Shown here piece after piece: positions 7,867 through 16,538 of a DNA stretch of 64,000 bases. Location of the stretch: contig CAJTLT010000005.1 of assembly GCA_910577375.1 (NCBI GenBank), positions 78,327 to 142,326 on the forward strand, read 5' to 3'. Each line of letters starts with the position of its first letter. Positions within the stretch are counted from its first letter, which is position 1. The notes under the pieces were generated by a model. That model was given only the letters and a program-made list of their open reading frames with translations, ran no database searches and was not told the origin of the DNA. This DNA is from an uncultured Christensenella sp. Lineage in GTDB: Bacteria; Bacillota; Clostridia; Christensenellales; Borkfalkiaceae. A program made the translations under genes and the position numbers.

Positions 7867-9112
7867 GATAAAAGATTATACAACCGTATATCCTAAATGG
7901 GATAAATCGATGAAAGCCACGCACAAAATTCTTGTGCCCGATATGCTGCCCTGGCATTTCCTTATCATTGAAAAGGTTCTCCGTTTCGAGGGCTATGATT
8001 TGGAAGTGCTTAAAAACGAAAACCGCGCGGTTATCGACGAGGGGTTAAAGCACGTGCATAACGATACGTGTTATCCTTGTCTTTGCGTTGTCGGGCAATA
8101 TATAAACGCGCTTAAAAGCGGCAATTACGATTTGGAGCATACCGCGCTGATGATGACCCAGACGGGCGGCGGGTGCAGAGCTTCTAATTATATGCCGCTT
8201 ATAAGAAAGGCCCTTGCTGCGGAATTCCCACAAATTCCCGTAATTTCTATTAACTTTTCGGGATTGGAAAAGGATAACGCCTTTAAAATAGGTGTAAAGC
8301 TCTTTTTAAAGCTTGCATACGCAATATTTTACGGCGACAGCATTATGTGGTGTTACAACCAGACAAAGCCTTATGAATCGAACGCGGGCGACGCCGACAA
8401 GGCAAGAGGACAAGCCGTTGATTATGTTGTCGGGCTTTATGAAAAGGGCGGTTATAACAAATATAAAAAGGTAAACAAAAAGATAATAGAAATTTTCGCC
8501 GCCGTGCCCAGAACCAAAGAAAAAAAGGTTAAAGTGGGCATAGTCGGGGAAATTTACGTAAAGTATTCGCGCCTTGGCAACAACAATCTGGAAAGCTTTT
8601 TACTTTCTGAAAACTGCGAACCCGTTGTTCCCGCGCTTATAGACTTCGTTTTGTATTGCATAGTAAACGTTATCAACGATTATAAATTTTACGGGCACAA
8701 CAAAGGAACGGCTTTTATATATGATAAAGTGTACAAGCTTGTTCACCATATGCAGAAAAATATTATAAGACTTTTCGAAGAGGACGGAAATTTCACGCCC
8801 GTACACGATTTCGAGCATTTGCGCAAGTGTGCGGACAAGGTTTTGAACCAAGGGGTGAAAATGGGCGAGGGCTGGCTGATTCCCGCGGAAATGGCGGCGC
8901 TTGCAGAAACGGGAGTTCCGAATATAGTCTGCGCGCAGCCGTTCGGATGTTTGCCCAACCATATTGCGGGGAAAGGCGCTATACGCACGCTGAAAAATCT
9001 TTACCCCGACGAAAATATCGTTGCCGTGGATTACGACCCTTCGGCAACTAAGGTAAATCAGGAAAACCGCATAAAGCTTATGCTTGCCACCGCAAGGGAA
9101 AATCTGGGTTAA
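7856..9112 (+). CDS. 2-hydroxyacyl-CoA dehydratase-related protein, C-terminal partner of the activase
   Basis: 418 aa, corresponding to the last third of the large fused activase proteins (COG3581-like, HgdB-related fold). Conserved Cys segments NDTCYPC (about 65-71) and TGGGCRASNY (about 103-112), and a late CAQPFGCLPNH, could bind an iron-sulfur cluster together with the upstream protein. The ATG overlaps the end of the preceding gene by 11 nt in another frame, with GAGGCGG as ribosome site, so the pair should be made together. It is either a natural gene split or an old frameshift that both halves survived; the conserved start and ribosome site favour the former. Its 3' end overlaps the convergent gene at 9109 by 4 nt. 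Confidence 0.8.
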   Translation: MSDKIKDYTTVYPKWDKSMKATHKILVPDMLPWHFLIIEKVLRFEGYDLEVLKNENRAVIDEGLKHVHNDTCYPCLCVVGQYINALKSGNYDLEHTALMMTQTGGGCRASNYMPLIRKALAAEFPQIPVISINFSGLEKDNAFKIGVKLFLKLAYAIFYGDSIMWCYNQTKPYESNAGDADKARGQAVDYVVGLYEKGGYNKYKKVNKKIIEIFAAVPRTKEKKVKVGIVGEIYVKYSRLGNNNLESFLLSENCEPVVPALIDFVLYCIVNVINDYKFYGHNKGTAFIYDKVYKLVHHMQKNIIRLFEEDGNFTPVHDFEHLRKCADKVLNQGVKMGEGWLIPAEMAALAETGVPNIVCAQPFGCLPNHIAGKGAIRTLKNLYPDENIVAVDYDPSATKVNQENRIKLMLATARENLG

Positions 9113-9387
9113 AAGGATTTTGCGGCTTCTATGCCGAGCATTAAACCTATGCGGAAACCTTCGGCATAGTGGCAGAAAACGCTTTCCGCGTATTCTTTGC
9201 TCTGTGCTTCGTATACGTTATCGAACAATTCTATAAGTTCGGGATTGTTTTCAAGCTGTTTTACGAATTTCCGTTCAAGCTCGTCGGATTGTCTCATAAG
9301 CTGGAAATAGGTATCGGAACATTTGACAGTGTCGCTTAAACCTATTTGTCCGTTGAAAAGCTTTCTTATAGTTTGGTATTTATCCAT
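9109..9387 (-). CDS. Small helical protein of unknown function (DUF6809-like)
   Basis: 92 aa, predicted all-helical, no signal peptide or membrane segment. Charged heptad-like stretches (LERKFVKQLENNPELIELF) and a C-terminal Gly/Met helix (EGFRIGLMLGIEA) resemble a small family common in Clostridia that I would place near DUF6809. This is recognition from memory, not a search. AAGGAG precedes the ATG. It reads away from the Xre genes across a 367-nt gap and converges on the activase partner with a 4-nt overlap at the stops. Confidence 0.65.
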   Translation of the reverse strand: MDKYQTIRKLFNGQIGLSDTVKCSDTYFQLMRQSDELERKFVKQLENNPELIELFDNVYEAQSKEYAESVFCHYAEGFRIGLMLGIEAAKSF

Positions 9388-9754
9388 ATTATATAACTCC
9401 TTGAAATTTTTAAATTTGAATAATTTTCAGCCGTAATTAAAATATTTTTTCAACCGCGCTAACGGTAAACGTATTTTATCAGTATAAAAGTGATTTGTAT
9501 CAAAATATTTCAAAAGAAATTATATAATTTCTTTTGAAATATTTTGATATTATGAATGTTCGCGGTTTGATAGATTTTTAAAAAACAATATAAAAACTTT
9601 TAGCGCGGGCAATTGTTGTGTTTGTAAAGTATTTTGCAGATTATAGATTTTTTGTTTGGAAATTATAATTTAATGATGATATTTAAAATATGAGTACAAT
9701 ATTGCGATTGTCATATATCAAGCAATTTTGTTGCGGTTGTGATAAATTGTTTTT
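9388..9754. other. 367-nt AT-rich divergent intergenic region
   Basis: Lies between the start of the minus-strand small gene and the start of the first plus-strand Xre gene, so it should hold both promoters. I see the 52-nt palindrome at 9498-9549, no convincing ORF, and no terminator with a U-tract. Close to the Xre start, an extended -10-like TGTGATAAA (9738-9746) lies 8 nt before the ATG. Confidence 0.6.
9498..9549. repeat. Perfect 52-nt palindrome without loop
   Basis: Two 26-nt arms meet at 9523/9524 with no spacer and no mismatch (left arm begins TATCAAAATATTTCAAAAG, right arm is its exact reverse complement). It is almost all A/T. It sits in a divergent promoter region, where a terminator has no obvious client, so an operator (perhaps for the adjacent Xre proteins), a small element remnant or a recombination site are candidates. 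Confidence 0.9.
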
Positions 9755-9958
9755 ATGAAGGTTTTTGCTGAAAGATTAAGAGAACTTAGAGTTGAAAGAT
9801 ATTTGACGCAGGCTCAGCTTGCAAAAGAAATAGGCGTTGTTCAAAGTTCGATAGTTTTTTGGGAAAACGATATAAAAACTCCCAGTGCGGAGGCAGTGGG
9901 AGCACTTGCAAAATATTTTGGAGTAACTTCTGACTTTTTGCTCGGTTTGGATAATTGA
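9755..9958 (+). CDS. Short Xre-family HTH regulator, copy 1
   Basis: 67 aa, a complete lambda-repressor-like helix-turn-helix domain and nothing more (LTQAQLAKEIGVVQSSIVFW as HTH; closing YFGVTSDFLLGLDN). It is clearly paralogous to the next gene, with the same length, the same ends (AKYF-VT-DFLLG-DN) and roughly half the residues shared. No ribosome site is visible before the ATG, and a -10-like TGTGATAAA ends 8 nt upstream, so the message may be leaderless. Likely an autoregulator or antirepressor-type switch; targets unknown. Confidence 0.8.
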   Translation: MKVFAERLRELRVERYLTQAQLAKEIGVVQSSIVFWENDIKTPSAEAVGALAKYFGVTSDFLLGLDN

Positions 9959-9986
9959 AATTTACTTAATGGGTTAACTGCTGTTT

Positions 9987-10190
9987 ATGGAAAAGTTTGT
10001 TGAAAGATTGAAAGAATTAAGATTAGAGAGAGGATTATCAAAAGAACAAGTTTCCAAAGATACCGGATTAAGCAGAAGCGCTATAAGTTTATGGGAGGCG
10101 GGAAAGCGTGTTCCCAACGCGGAGGCGGTGGTAGTGCTTGCTAAGTATTTTGAGGTAACTACCGATTTTTTATTGGGAGTTGACAATTGA
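9987..10190 (+). CDS. Short Xre-family HTH regulator, copy 2
   Basis: 67 aa, second of a tandem pair, 28 nt after copy 1. The HTH (LSKEQVSKDTGLSRSAISLW) differs from copy 1 in the recognition-helix residues, so the two may bind different operators, while the flanks and the closing VTTDFLLGVDN are conserved. The pair looks like a local duplication. It is followed directly by a strong bidirectional terminator. Confidence 0.8.
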   Translation: MEKFVERLKELRLERGLSKEQVSKDTGLSRSAISLWEAGKRVPNAEAVVVLAKYFEVTTDFLLGVDN

Positions 10191-10195
10191 ATTTT

Positions 10196-10229
10196 AAAAG
10201 CCCCGACAGTTAAACCGTCGGGGCTTTTG
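10196..10229. terminator. Bidirectional terminator (xre pair / tkt)
   Basis: AAAAGCCCCGAC and GTCGGGGCTTTT form a 12-bp stem with a 9-nt loop and T/A runs on both sides. It lies between converging xre (+) and tkt (-). Confidence 0.9.
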
Positions 10230-10239
10230 TTTTATTTAA

Positions 10240-12225
10240 TTATTTATCTTTTTTTACGTGCTGAATGGAAAGCTTTGCCTTTTCCGCAACGTTTTCTTTT
10301 GTAAAGCCGAAATGGTTAAACAATACGTTTGCGGGCGCGGAAGTTCCGAAAGACTTCATTGCGATAACTTCGCCGTAATCGCGGGAATATTTGTACCATG
10401 CGAAGTGCGACGCCGCTTCTACGCATACGCGGGCTTTGCACGCTTTGGGTAAAACGTATTCCTGATATTCGGGGGTTTGCTTTTCAAACTCTTCCATACA
10501 AGGCATAGAAACTACGCGCGCGTTAATCTTTTCCTTTTTCAAAAGTTCTTTTGCGCCCGTGCAGAGGTCTACTTCAGAACCCGTTCCGATTAAAATTACG
10601 TCGGGCTTGCCTTTGCAGTCGTCAAGAATATAACCGCCCGTAAGCGCCTTTATGCCCGAACCCGCGTTCTGGTTGAGGTTTTGCCTTGAAAGAACCAAAA
10701 CGGTGGGGGAATCCTGCGTGAACGCGGAAATATACGCCGCAACGGTTTCTCTTCCGTCGCAGGGGCGGAAAACCTTTATATCGGGTATCGAGCGGAGAGC
10801 TATGAGCTGCTCCATAGGCTGATGGGTGGGGCCGTCTTCGCCGACGCCGATACTGTCGTGCGTCATAACGTAGATTACGGGAACGTTTAAAAGCGCGCTT
10901 ATTCTTATGCCGCCTTTCATATAATCCGAGAATGCAAAGAACGTTGAGCAAAGTATTTTAAGCCCGCCGTGGAGCTGGATACCGTTGCAGATTGCCGCCA
11001 TTGCGTGTTCGCGTATGCCGAAACGGATATTGCGCCCCGTTCTGTTTTCGGGTGAGAAATAATCCGAGCATTTAAGCTCCGTCATAGTGGAGGGGGCGAG
11101 GTCGGCAGAACCCGATAAAAGATTGGGAACGGATTTTGCGAGTTCGTTGAGGATTTTTCCGCTTGAAGCTCTTGTTGCTTCGGGCGCGGAGAAATCGAAT
11201 TTGTTCATAAGTTCGGTATAGTCGGGAGCGTAGCCCTCCATATACTGTTTATATTTTGCGGCAAGCTCGGGATAAGCTCTTTCATAATTTGCGAAAAGCT
11301 CGTTCCATTTCTGTTCGGCTTCAAGCTTTTTATCCGCAAGCTTACGGCAGTAGTCTTTTACGTCTTCGGGGACTTCGAAGGGTTCTTCCGTCCAGCCGAG
11401 GGTCTGTTTTGCCGCGGCAAGATTTGCCTCTCCCAAAGGCGCGCCGTGTGATTTTTCGCTGTTTTCAAGGGGCGAGCCGTGACCTATCTTCGTGTTGCAG
11501 ATAACAAGGGAAGGGCGGGTCAAATCGGATTTTGCCTTTTCGATTGCGCTTTTTAAAATTACGAGGTCGGTTGCGTCGGGAACGCGTATAACCTGCCAGC
11601 CCTGCGCGAGGAAACGGGTTACGATATCTTCGTTGAAGCTCGTTTTGATGTCGCCCTCTATGGTGATATTGTTTTTATCGTAAAGGAGAATGAGTTTTCC
11701 GAGTTTTTGCGTGCCTGCGAAAGAACAAGCTTCGTAGCCCAAACCTTCTTCGAGGCAGCCTTCTCCGCAAAGCGCGTAGGTGTAGTGGTCAACGACGTTG
11801 TAATCGGGTCTGTTGAAAACAGCCGCGAGGTGGGCTTCCGCAAGGGCGAACCCTACGGCGTTGCCTATGCCCTGACCCAAAGGACCCGTGGAGGTTTCAA
11901 CTCCGTCCGTTTTGCCGTATTCGGGGTGGCCGGGGGTGCGCGAACCGAGCTGGCGGAAGTTCATTAAATCTTCTTTGGTGACGTCGAACCCGAAAAGATG
12001 CAAAAGGGAGTAAAGCAACATTGAGCCGTGACCCGCCGAAAGAACGAATCTGTCTCTGTTGTCCCATTTGGGGTTTTTATAGCTGACGTTAAGAAAATCG
12101 GCAAACAGCTCGAACCCTATGGGAGCGGCGCCCATGCAGATACCGGGGTGACCCGATTTCGCTTTTTGTATGGCTTCCGCGGAAAGGATTCTTACGGCGT
12201 CTACGCATTTCGATTTTACGGACAT
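10240..12225 (-). CDS. tkt: Transketolase
   Basis: 661 aa full-length transketolase (ThDP and Mg dependent; moves two-carbon ketol units in the pentose phosphate pathway). Near the N-terminus it has KSGHPGICMG, then AGHGSMLLYS, STGPLGQGIG and the ThDP-binding GEGCLEEG (Glu in the place of the usual Asp of GDG) closing with YDKNNITIEGD. The middle domain carries HDSIGVGEDGPTHQP and the C-terminal domain GTGSEVDLC. A GGAG ribosome site precedes the ATG at 12225. It is the second gene of an operon after the phosphohexomutase (13-nt gap), which links sugar-phosphate interconversion to the pentose phosphate pathway. Confidence 0.96.
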   Translation of the reverse strand: MSVKSKCVDAVRILSAEAIQKAKSGHPGICMGAAPIGFELFADFLNVSYKNPKWDNRDRFVLSAGHGSMLLYSLLHLFGFDVTKEDLMNFRQLGSRTPGHPEYGKTDGVETSTGPLGQGIGNAVGFALAEAHLAAVFNRPDYNVVDHYTYALCGEGCLEEGLGYEACSFAGTQKLGKLILLYDKNNITIEGDIKTSFNEDIVTRFLAQGWQVIRVPDATDLVILKSAIEKAKSDLTRPSLVICNTKIGHGSPLENSEKSHGAPLGEANLAAAKQTLGWTEEPFEVPEDVKDYCRKLADKKLEAEQKWNELFANYERAYPELAAKYKQYMEGYAPDYTELMNKFDFSAPEATRASSGKILNELAKSVPNLLSGSADLAPSTMTELKCSDYFSPENRTGRNIRFGIREHAMAAICNGIQLHGGLKILCSTFFAFSDYMKGGIRISALLNVPVIYVMTHDSIGVGEDGPTHQPMEQLIALRSIPDIKVFRPCDGRETVAAYISAFTQDSPTVLVLSRQNLNQNAGSGIKALTGGYILDDCKGKPDVILIGTGSEVDLCTGAKELLKKEKINARVVSMPCMEEFEKQTPEYQEYVLPKACKARVCVEAASHFAWYKYSRDYGEVIAMKSFGTSAPANVLFNHFGFTKENVAEKAKLSIQHVKKDK

Positions 12226-12238
12226 TGGATTTTTCTCC

Positions 12239-13729
12239 TTACAAAGTGAAATTTTCTAATTTGGTGATATCTAAAAAGGGGTAAGCCCTCAATATTTGCA
12301 ATAATCTTTGTGCAAGCAGTTTGTTTCCGCCTTTGACTTCCGTTTCGAAGTTGATAGGGATAACAGGGTCGTGAACGCTCATTCTTACGAGTATCCAGCC
12401 GTTTAAAAGATTTATTCTCACGCCCTCGTAATTATCGGGAGCGAGCTTCATATCCTTGTCTTTTCTGGCAAGCTTTTTCAAATCTTCGATAACCTGCGCG
12501 CCCTCTTTTTTGAAGTCCGCGCTGTTGCTGTTGAACGTAATCCGCACTTCGTCTGCTTCAACGGGGCGTTTCAAAGAAGAAATAAGAGAGGTTAAGCTCT
12601 TGTTTTCTTTTGCTTGCTGTGCAAGGCAGATGAGAATTTTGGTTATAAGATACGCGCCGTCGTCAAGATAATAATTTTCTTTAAAAGCCGCGTGTCCGCT
12701 TGTTTCTATGGCGAGGGGGGAATAGACGCCTGCCGCGTTCAGCTCTTTGCACTTGTCTATTACGTTTTTATAGCCGCGTTTGTATCTTAAATGTTCGCCG
12801 CCAAGATTTTTTATAAATTCGGCAAGCCCGTCGCTTGTTACGCTGTCTGTTACGATAACGCCTTTTTTATCTTTTAAAAGTATTGCGGAGCAAAGCGCGA
12901 TTAAAGCGTTGCGGTTTATTTCTCCGCCGTTTTCGTCCACGCACGCGGCGCGGTCTACGTCGGTATCGAATATTATGCCCAAATCCGCTTTTTCCCGTAT
13001 TACGGCTTTTGAAATGCTTTCAATCGCCTGCTTGTCCTCTGGGTTGGGTATGTGGTTGGGGAAGTATCCGTCCGGCTCTAAAAACTGGCTGCCGCTTACG
13101 TCGGCGCCGAGAGGGATAAGAACTTTTTCGGTAAAAAATCCGCCCGCGCCGTTGCCCGCGTCTACGATTATTTTCTTCCCTTTTAAAGGAAGTATACCGC
13201 AGGCGTCTTCAACGGTTTTTACAAGTATGCGGGAATATTCGTCCATAAACGGTTTTTCTTCGTAATTTCCGTTTCCGCAAACAAATCCGCCTTTTGTGGC
13301 GATATCGAGAATTTCGTCGATATCTTTACCGTCGAGCCCGCCTTCGGGAGTGAAAAATTTCAAACCGTTTCTGTCGAAAGGAAGGTGCGAGGCGGTGACC
13401 ATAACGGACGCGTCGCAACCGAAATCCGATTTTTTGAGAAGAATAAACATCGAGGGCGTTGAAGAAAGCCCCGTATAAACCACGTCGCAGCCGCATGATA
13501 AAAACGCGGTTTTAGCGCAGTTTACAATGCGTTCCGCGGAAATACGGCTGTCGTTACCTATTGCGATTTTAAAGCGCGTTTTGCCCGTCTTTAAAGTCAG
13601 CCATTTAACAAAAGCTTTGCAAATGCGGTCAACCGCCTCGTTTGTGAGTGTTATTTCCGAGGCTGCGTTTACGGCGATTCCGCGAACGTCGGTTCCGCTT
13701 TTGAGTTTTTTAAAATCCTGCGCTTGCAT
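12239..13729 (-). CDS. Phosphomannomutase/phosphoglucomutase family protein
   Basis: 496 aa alpha-D-phosphohexomutase. The catalytic phosphoserine loop is TASHLPFDRNG (about residues 103-113), the Mg loop is DTDVDR, the sugar-binding loop is ETSGHAAF, and the last domain ends with the phosphate-binding region (VRMSVHDPVIP). Specificity (glucose, mannose or glucosamine phosphates) cannot be read reliably; the protein is longer than GlmM. First gene of the pgm-tkt operon. The only good start, ATG at 13729, lies 8 nt after a TATAAT box and has no ribosome site, so translation from a leaderless or nearly leaderless mRNA is expected. Confidence 0.88.
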   Translation of the reverse strand: MQAQDFKKLKSGTDVRGIAVNAASEITLTNEAVDRICKAFVKWLTLKTGKTRFKIAIGNDSRISAERIVNCAKTAFLSCGCDVVYTGLSSTPSMFILLKKSDFGCDASVMVTASHLPFDRNGLKFFTPEGGLDGKDIDEILDIATKGGFVCGNGNYEEKPFMDEYSRILVKTVEDACGILPLKGKKIIVDAGNGAGGFFTEKVLIPLGADVSGSQFLEPDGYFPNHIPNPEDKQAIESISKAVIREKADLGIIFDTDVDRAACVDENGGEINRNALIALCSAILLKDKKGVIVTDSVTSDGLAEFIKNLGGEHLRYKRGYKNVIDKCKELNAAGVYSPLAIETSGHAAFKENYYLDDGAYLITKILICLAQQAKENKSLTSLISSLKRPVEADEVRITFNSNSADFKKEGAQVIEDLKKLARKDKDMKLAPDNYEGVRINLLNGWILVRMSVHDPVIPINFETEVKGGNKLLAQRLLQILRAYPFLDITKLENFTL

Positions 13730-13737
13730 ACGAATTT

Positions 13738-13766
13738 ATTATACTATAAGAGAGGGGTTATTTCAA
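13738..13766 (-). promoter_or_regulatory. Sigma-A promoter abutting the phosphohexomutase start
   Basis: Reading the minus strand: TTGAAA (13766-13761), 17-nt spacer, TATAAT (13743-13738), then 8 nt and the ATG at 13729. Transcription should begin at or within 1-2 nt of the start codon. Confidence 0.8.
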
Positions 13767-13817
13767 GTGTTTGCGCGGCAATAAAAATAAAAAATTTTAT
13801 ATCGCTTTTAAAACGTT

Positions 13818-13845
13818 TTGCCTTTGCAACGGCGTGTGTTATAAT
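13818..13845 (+). promoter_or_regulatory. proS promoter
   Basis: TTGCCT (13818-13823), 16-nt spacer, TATAAT (13840-13845). It lies about 30 nt before the ATG at 13876. Confidence 0.7.
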
Positions 13846-13875
13846 ATGCGTGAAATAGAAATAAGAGGACTGTTT

Positions 13876-15312
13876 ATGGCAAAAGAAAACAAACAGAATT
13901 TCGTAGAACAGATTGCTGATATAGAAAAGGACTTTCCGCAGTGGTATACCGACGTGGTTTTAAAAACAAAGCTCGTTGATTACGGCCCCGTAAAGGGCAC
14001 AATGGTTATCCGCCCCTACGGTTACGCCATATGGGAAAACATTCAGCGTGAATTGGATAACCGTTTCAAGGCGACGGGGCACGAAAACGCTTATTTTCCG
14101 TTGCTTATTCCTATGAGCTATTTCACAAAGGAGGCGGAACACGTTGAAGGGTTTGCGCCCGAAGTAGCCGTTGTTACGCACGCGGGCGGGGAAGAACTTT
14201 CCGAGCCGTTGGCAATCCGCCCTACGTCGGAAACGATTTTCGGCAATATGTATTCAAAGTGGTTACAGTCTTACCGTGATTTGCCCATAAAAATAAACCA
14301 GTGGGCGAACGTTATGCGCTGGGAAAAGACTACGCGCCCCTTTTTGCGCACTTCCGAATTCTTATGGCAGGAGGGGCATACCGCCCATTCTTCCGAAGAA
14401 GAGGCAATGGAAGAAACTATGAATATGCTCGGCGTATATAAAGAATTTGCCGAAAATTGCCTTGCTATCCCCGTTATTACAGGAAGAAAAACTGAAAAGG
14501 AAAAGTTTGCGGGCGCGGTTGCCACTTTCGGTATGGAAGCTATGATGAAAGACGGCAAAAGCCTGCAAGCGGGAACTACGCATTATTTAGGGCAGAATTT
14601 TGCGAAAGCGTTCGATATAAAATACCTTGATAAAGACGGAGCGCAAAAGCTTGCCTATACGACAAGCTGGGGTGTTTCCACAAGGCTTATCGGCGCGCTG
14701 ATTATGGCGCACGGAGACCAGAGAGGATTGGTTTTGCCCCCCAAAGTTGCGCCCGTACAGGCTGTAATCGTTCCGATTGCCGCAAAAAAAGGCAACGTTT
14801 TGGAAGTTTGCGCGGATATCAGACAAAAGCTTGAAAGCCGCGGGGTAAGGGTAAAGCTTGACGACAGCGACCAAAGCCCCGGCTGGAAGTTTAACGAGTG
14901 GGAAATGAAAGGCGTGCCTTTGCGCATAGAGCTCGGACCCCGCGATATAGAAGAGGGCAAGGCTCTTATCTTCCGCCGCGACACTTTGGAAAAACAAGCG
15001 GTTGCTTTGGACTGCATCGAAAGCGAAGTTGAAAAATTGCTTGAAACCGTTCAAAAAGATATGCTGGAAGCGGCGCGCGTACGCCGCGACGGTAAAATAA
15101 TTTATGCCGAAGATTTGGCGGGTATATCGGATGGAGTGGAAAACGGCAATTTTGTAAAAGCCGGCTGGTGCGGATGCCGCGGGTGCGAAGATAAAATCAA
15201 AGCCGAAACTGCGGCAACGGCGAGAGTATTTGCCGAGGGCGAAACAAGCGAAACGTGCGCGGTTTGCGGAAAGAAAGCAAAGCATACCGTGATATTTGCA
15301 AGAGCGTATTAA
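13876..15312 (+). CDS. proS: Prolyl-tRNA synthetase (short, archaeal/eukaryal type)
   Basis: 478 aa class II synthetase charging tRNA-Pro. I chose ATG 13876 (MAKENKQNF) because it is preceded by AAGAGGA at the right distance and the promoter lies at 13818-13845; longer in-frame starts would place coding sequence across or before that promoter. Class II motif 2 is visible at MRWEKTTRPFLRTSEFLWQE, with TAHSSEEEA after it. There is no YbaK-like editing insertion. The C-terminal domain has a four-Cys zinc-type pattern (CGCRGC and CAVCGK), as in archaeal-type ProRS found in many Clostridia and Bacteroidetes. Single-gene transcript ending at the hairpin 15346-15376. Confidence 0.95.
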   Translation: MAKENKQNFVEQIADIEKDFPQWYTDVVLKTKLVDYGPVKGTMVIRPYGYAIWENIQRELDNRFKATGHENAYFPLLIPMSYFTKEAEHVEGFAPEVAVVTHAGGEELSEPLAIRPTSETIFGNMYSKWLQSYRDLPIKINQWANVMRWEKTTRPFLRTSEFLWQEGHTAHSSEEEAMEETMNMLGVYKEFAENCLAIPVITGRKTEKEKFAGAVATFGMEAMMKDGKSLQAGTTHYLGQNFAKAFDIKYLDKDGAQKLAYTTSWGVSTRLIGALIMAHGDQRGLVLPPKVAPVQAVIVPIAAKKGNVLEVCADIRQKLESRGVRVKLDDSDQSPGWKFNEWEMKGVPLRIELGPRDIEEGKALIFRRDTLEKQAVALDCIESEVEKLLETVQKDMLEAARVRRDGKIIYAEDLAGISDGVENGNFVKAGWCGCRGCEDKIKAETAATARVFAEGETSETCAVCGKKAKHTVIFARAY

Positions 15313-15345
15313 TTTTTGCATAACACGGTTGGATTTAAAAAAAAT

Positions 15346-15376
15346 AAAAGACGGCTTAAATCAAGCCGTCTTTTTG
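15346..15376. terminator. Bidirectional terminator (proS / metK)
   Basis: AAAAGACGGCTT and AAGCCGTCTTTT stem with a 5-nt loop and T-run, between converging proS and metK. Confidence 0.9.
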
Positions 15377-15386
15377 TTTGGGGTGT

Positions 15387-16535
15387 TTATTTTAAATATT
15401 TTTTCAAATCGTTTGCCTTTGTAAGACGTTCCCATGAAAGCCCCTCTTTGCCGAAATGTCCGTATGCCGCTGTTTGCAGGAACACGGGTTTTCTCAGGTC
15501 AAGCGTTTCGATTATAGAATAGGGGCGGAGGTCGAATTCTTTTACTATTATATCCGCGATTTCACTGTCGGGAAGTTTGCCGGTGCCGAACGTGTCGACA
15601 AATACCGATACGGGCTGCGCTACTCCTATTGCGTAAGCGACTTGCAATTCTGCCTCGTCGCAAAGCCCTGCCGCAACAAGATTTTTGCAGATATACCGCG
15701 ACATATATGCCGCCGAACGGTCTACCTTGGTTGCGTCTTTCCCAGAAAAGGCGCCGCCGCCGTGCGCGCATCTTCCGCCGTATGTATCTACGATTATCTT
15801 TCTTCCCGTAAGTCCGCTGTCGCCCTCGGGACCGCCTATTTCAAAACGGCCTGTGGGGTTTATAAAATATTTTGTTTCGTTATCCAGAAGTTCTGCGGGA
15901 ATAATGGAAACCACGTGTTTTAAAATATCTTCTTTCAACTGTTCTTGCGAAACTTTTGAATTATGCTGTGCGGAAACGACAACCGTTTCTATTCTTTTAG
16001 GGGTTTTTCCGTCGTATTCAACGGTGACCTGAGTTTTGCCGTCGGGGCGCAGATAGGGCAATATGCCGCACTTTCGCACTTCCGTAAGCTTTTTTGCAAG
16101 CTTGTGTGCAAGAGCGACGGGGAGAGGCATAAGCTCTTCCGTTTCGCGGCAAGCATAACCGAACATCATTCCCTGGTCGCCCGCGCCGAAACTGTCTTTT
16201 ACGTCGGCGCTTTCCTTTCTGTCAACGCCCATTGCGATATCGGGGCTTTGACGGTGGACGGCAACGTCTATGCGGCATTTGTCATATGCGAAAGAGCCGT
16301 GGATATAACCTGTGTCGAAAATTGTTTTTCTTGCGACTTGTTCATAATCTATTTCTGCGTTTGTGGTGACTTCGCCCATTATAAGTAGCCTGTCGTAAGC
16401 CGCGCAACATTCTATTGCGCAGCGTGCCAAAGGGTCGGATTTAAGTATTTCGTCAACGCACGCGTCTGAAATTCTGTCGCAAAGTTTATCGGGGTGACCT
16501 TCCGTCACGCTTTCGCTTGTGAAAAATTTTCTCAT
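15387..16535 (-). CDS. metK: S-adenosylmethionine synthetase
   Basis: 382 aa, standard length. It makes SAM from methionine and ATP. Visible signatures are the N-terminal GHPDKLCDRISDA, the ATP-binding GAGDQGMMFGYA, and the glycine-rich GGGAFSGKDATKVDRSAAY. It lies 3 nt downstream of a GNAT gene, and both are covered by the SAM-I riboswitch at 17045-17127. SAM should therefore repress its own synthetase, a classic arrangement in Firmicutes apart from the extra acetyltransferase gene placed between switch and metK. Confidence 0.97.
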   Translation of the reverse strand: MRKFFTSESVTEGHPDKLCDRISDACVDEILKSDPLARCAIECCAAYDRLLIMGEVTTNAEIDYEQVARKTIFDTGYIHGSFAYDKCRIDVAVHRQSPDIAMGVDRKESADVKDSFGAGDQGMMFGYACRETEELMPLPVALAHKLAKKLTEVRKCGILPYLRPDGKTQVTVEYDGKTPKRIETVVVSAQHNSKVSQEQLKEDILKHVVSIIPAELLDNETKYFINPTGRFEIGGPEGDSGLTGRKIIVDTYGGRCAHGGGAFSGKDATKVDRSAAYMSRYICKNLVAAGLCDEAELQVAYAIGVAQPVSVFVDTFGTGKLPDSEIADIIVKEFDLRPYSIIETLDLRKPVFLQTAAYGHFGKEGLSWERLTKANDLKKYLK

Positions 16536-16538
16536 ATA

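Noticed and set aside
13771..13875. In-frame N-terminal extension of proS
   Set aside because: The promoter at 13818-13845 lies inside it, and ATG 13876 has a good ribosome site.
14587..15321. Long open frame (244 codons) on the minus strand inside proS
   Set aside because: It lies fully over a well-conserved ProRS in the other strand, has Phe/Arg/Tyr-rich composition without domain, and no ribosome site.
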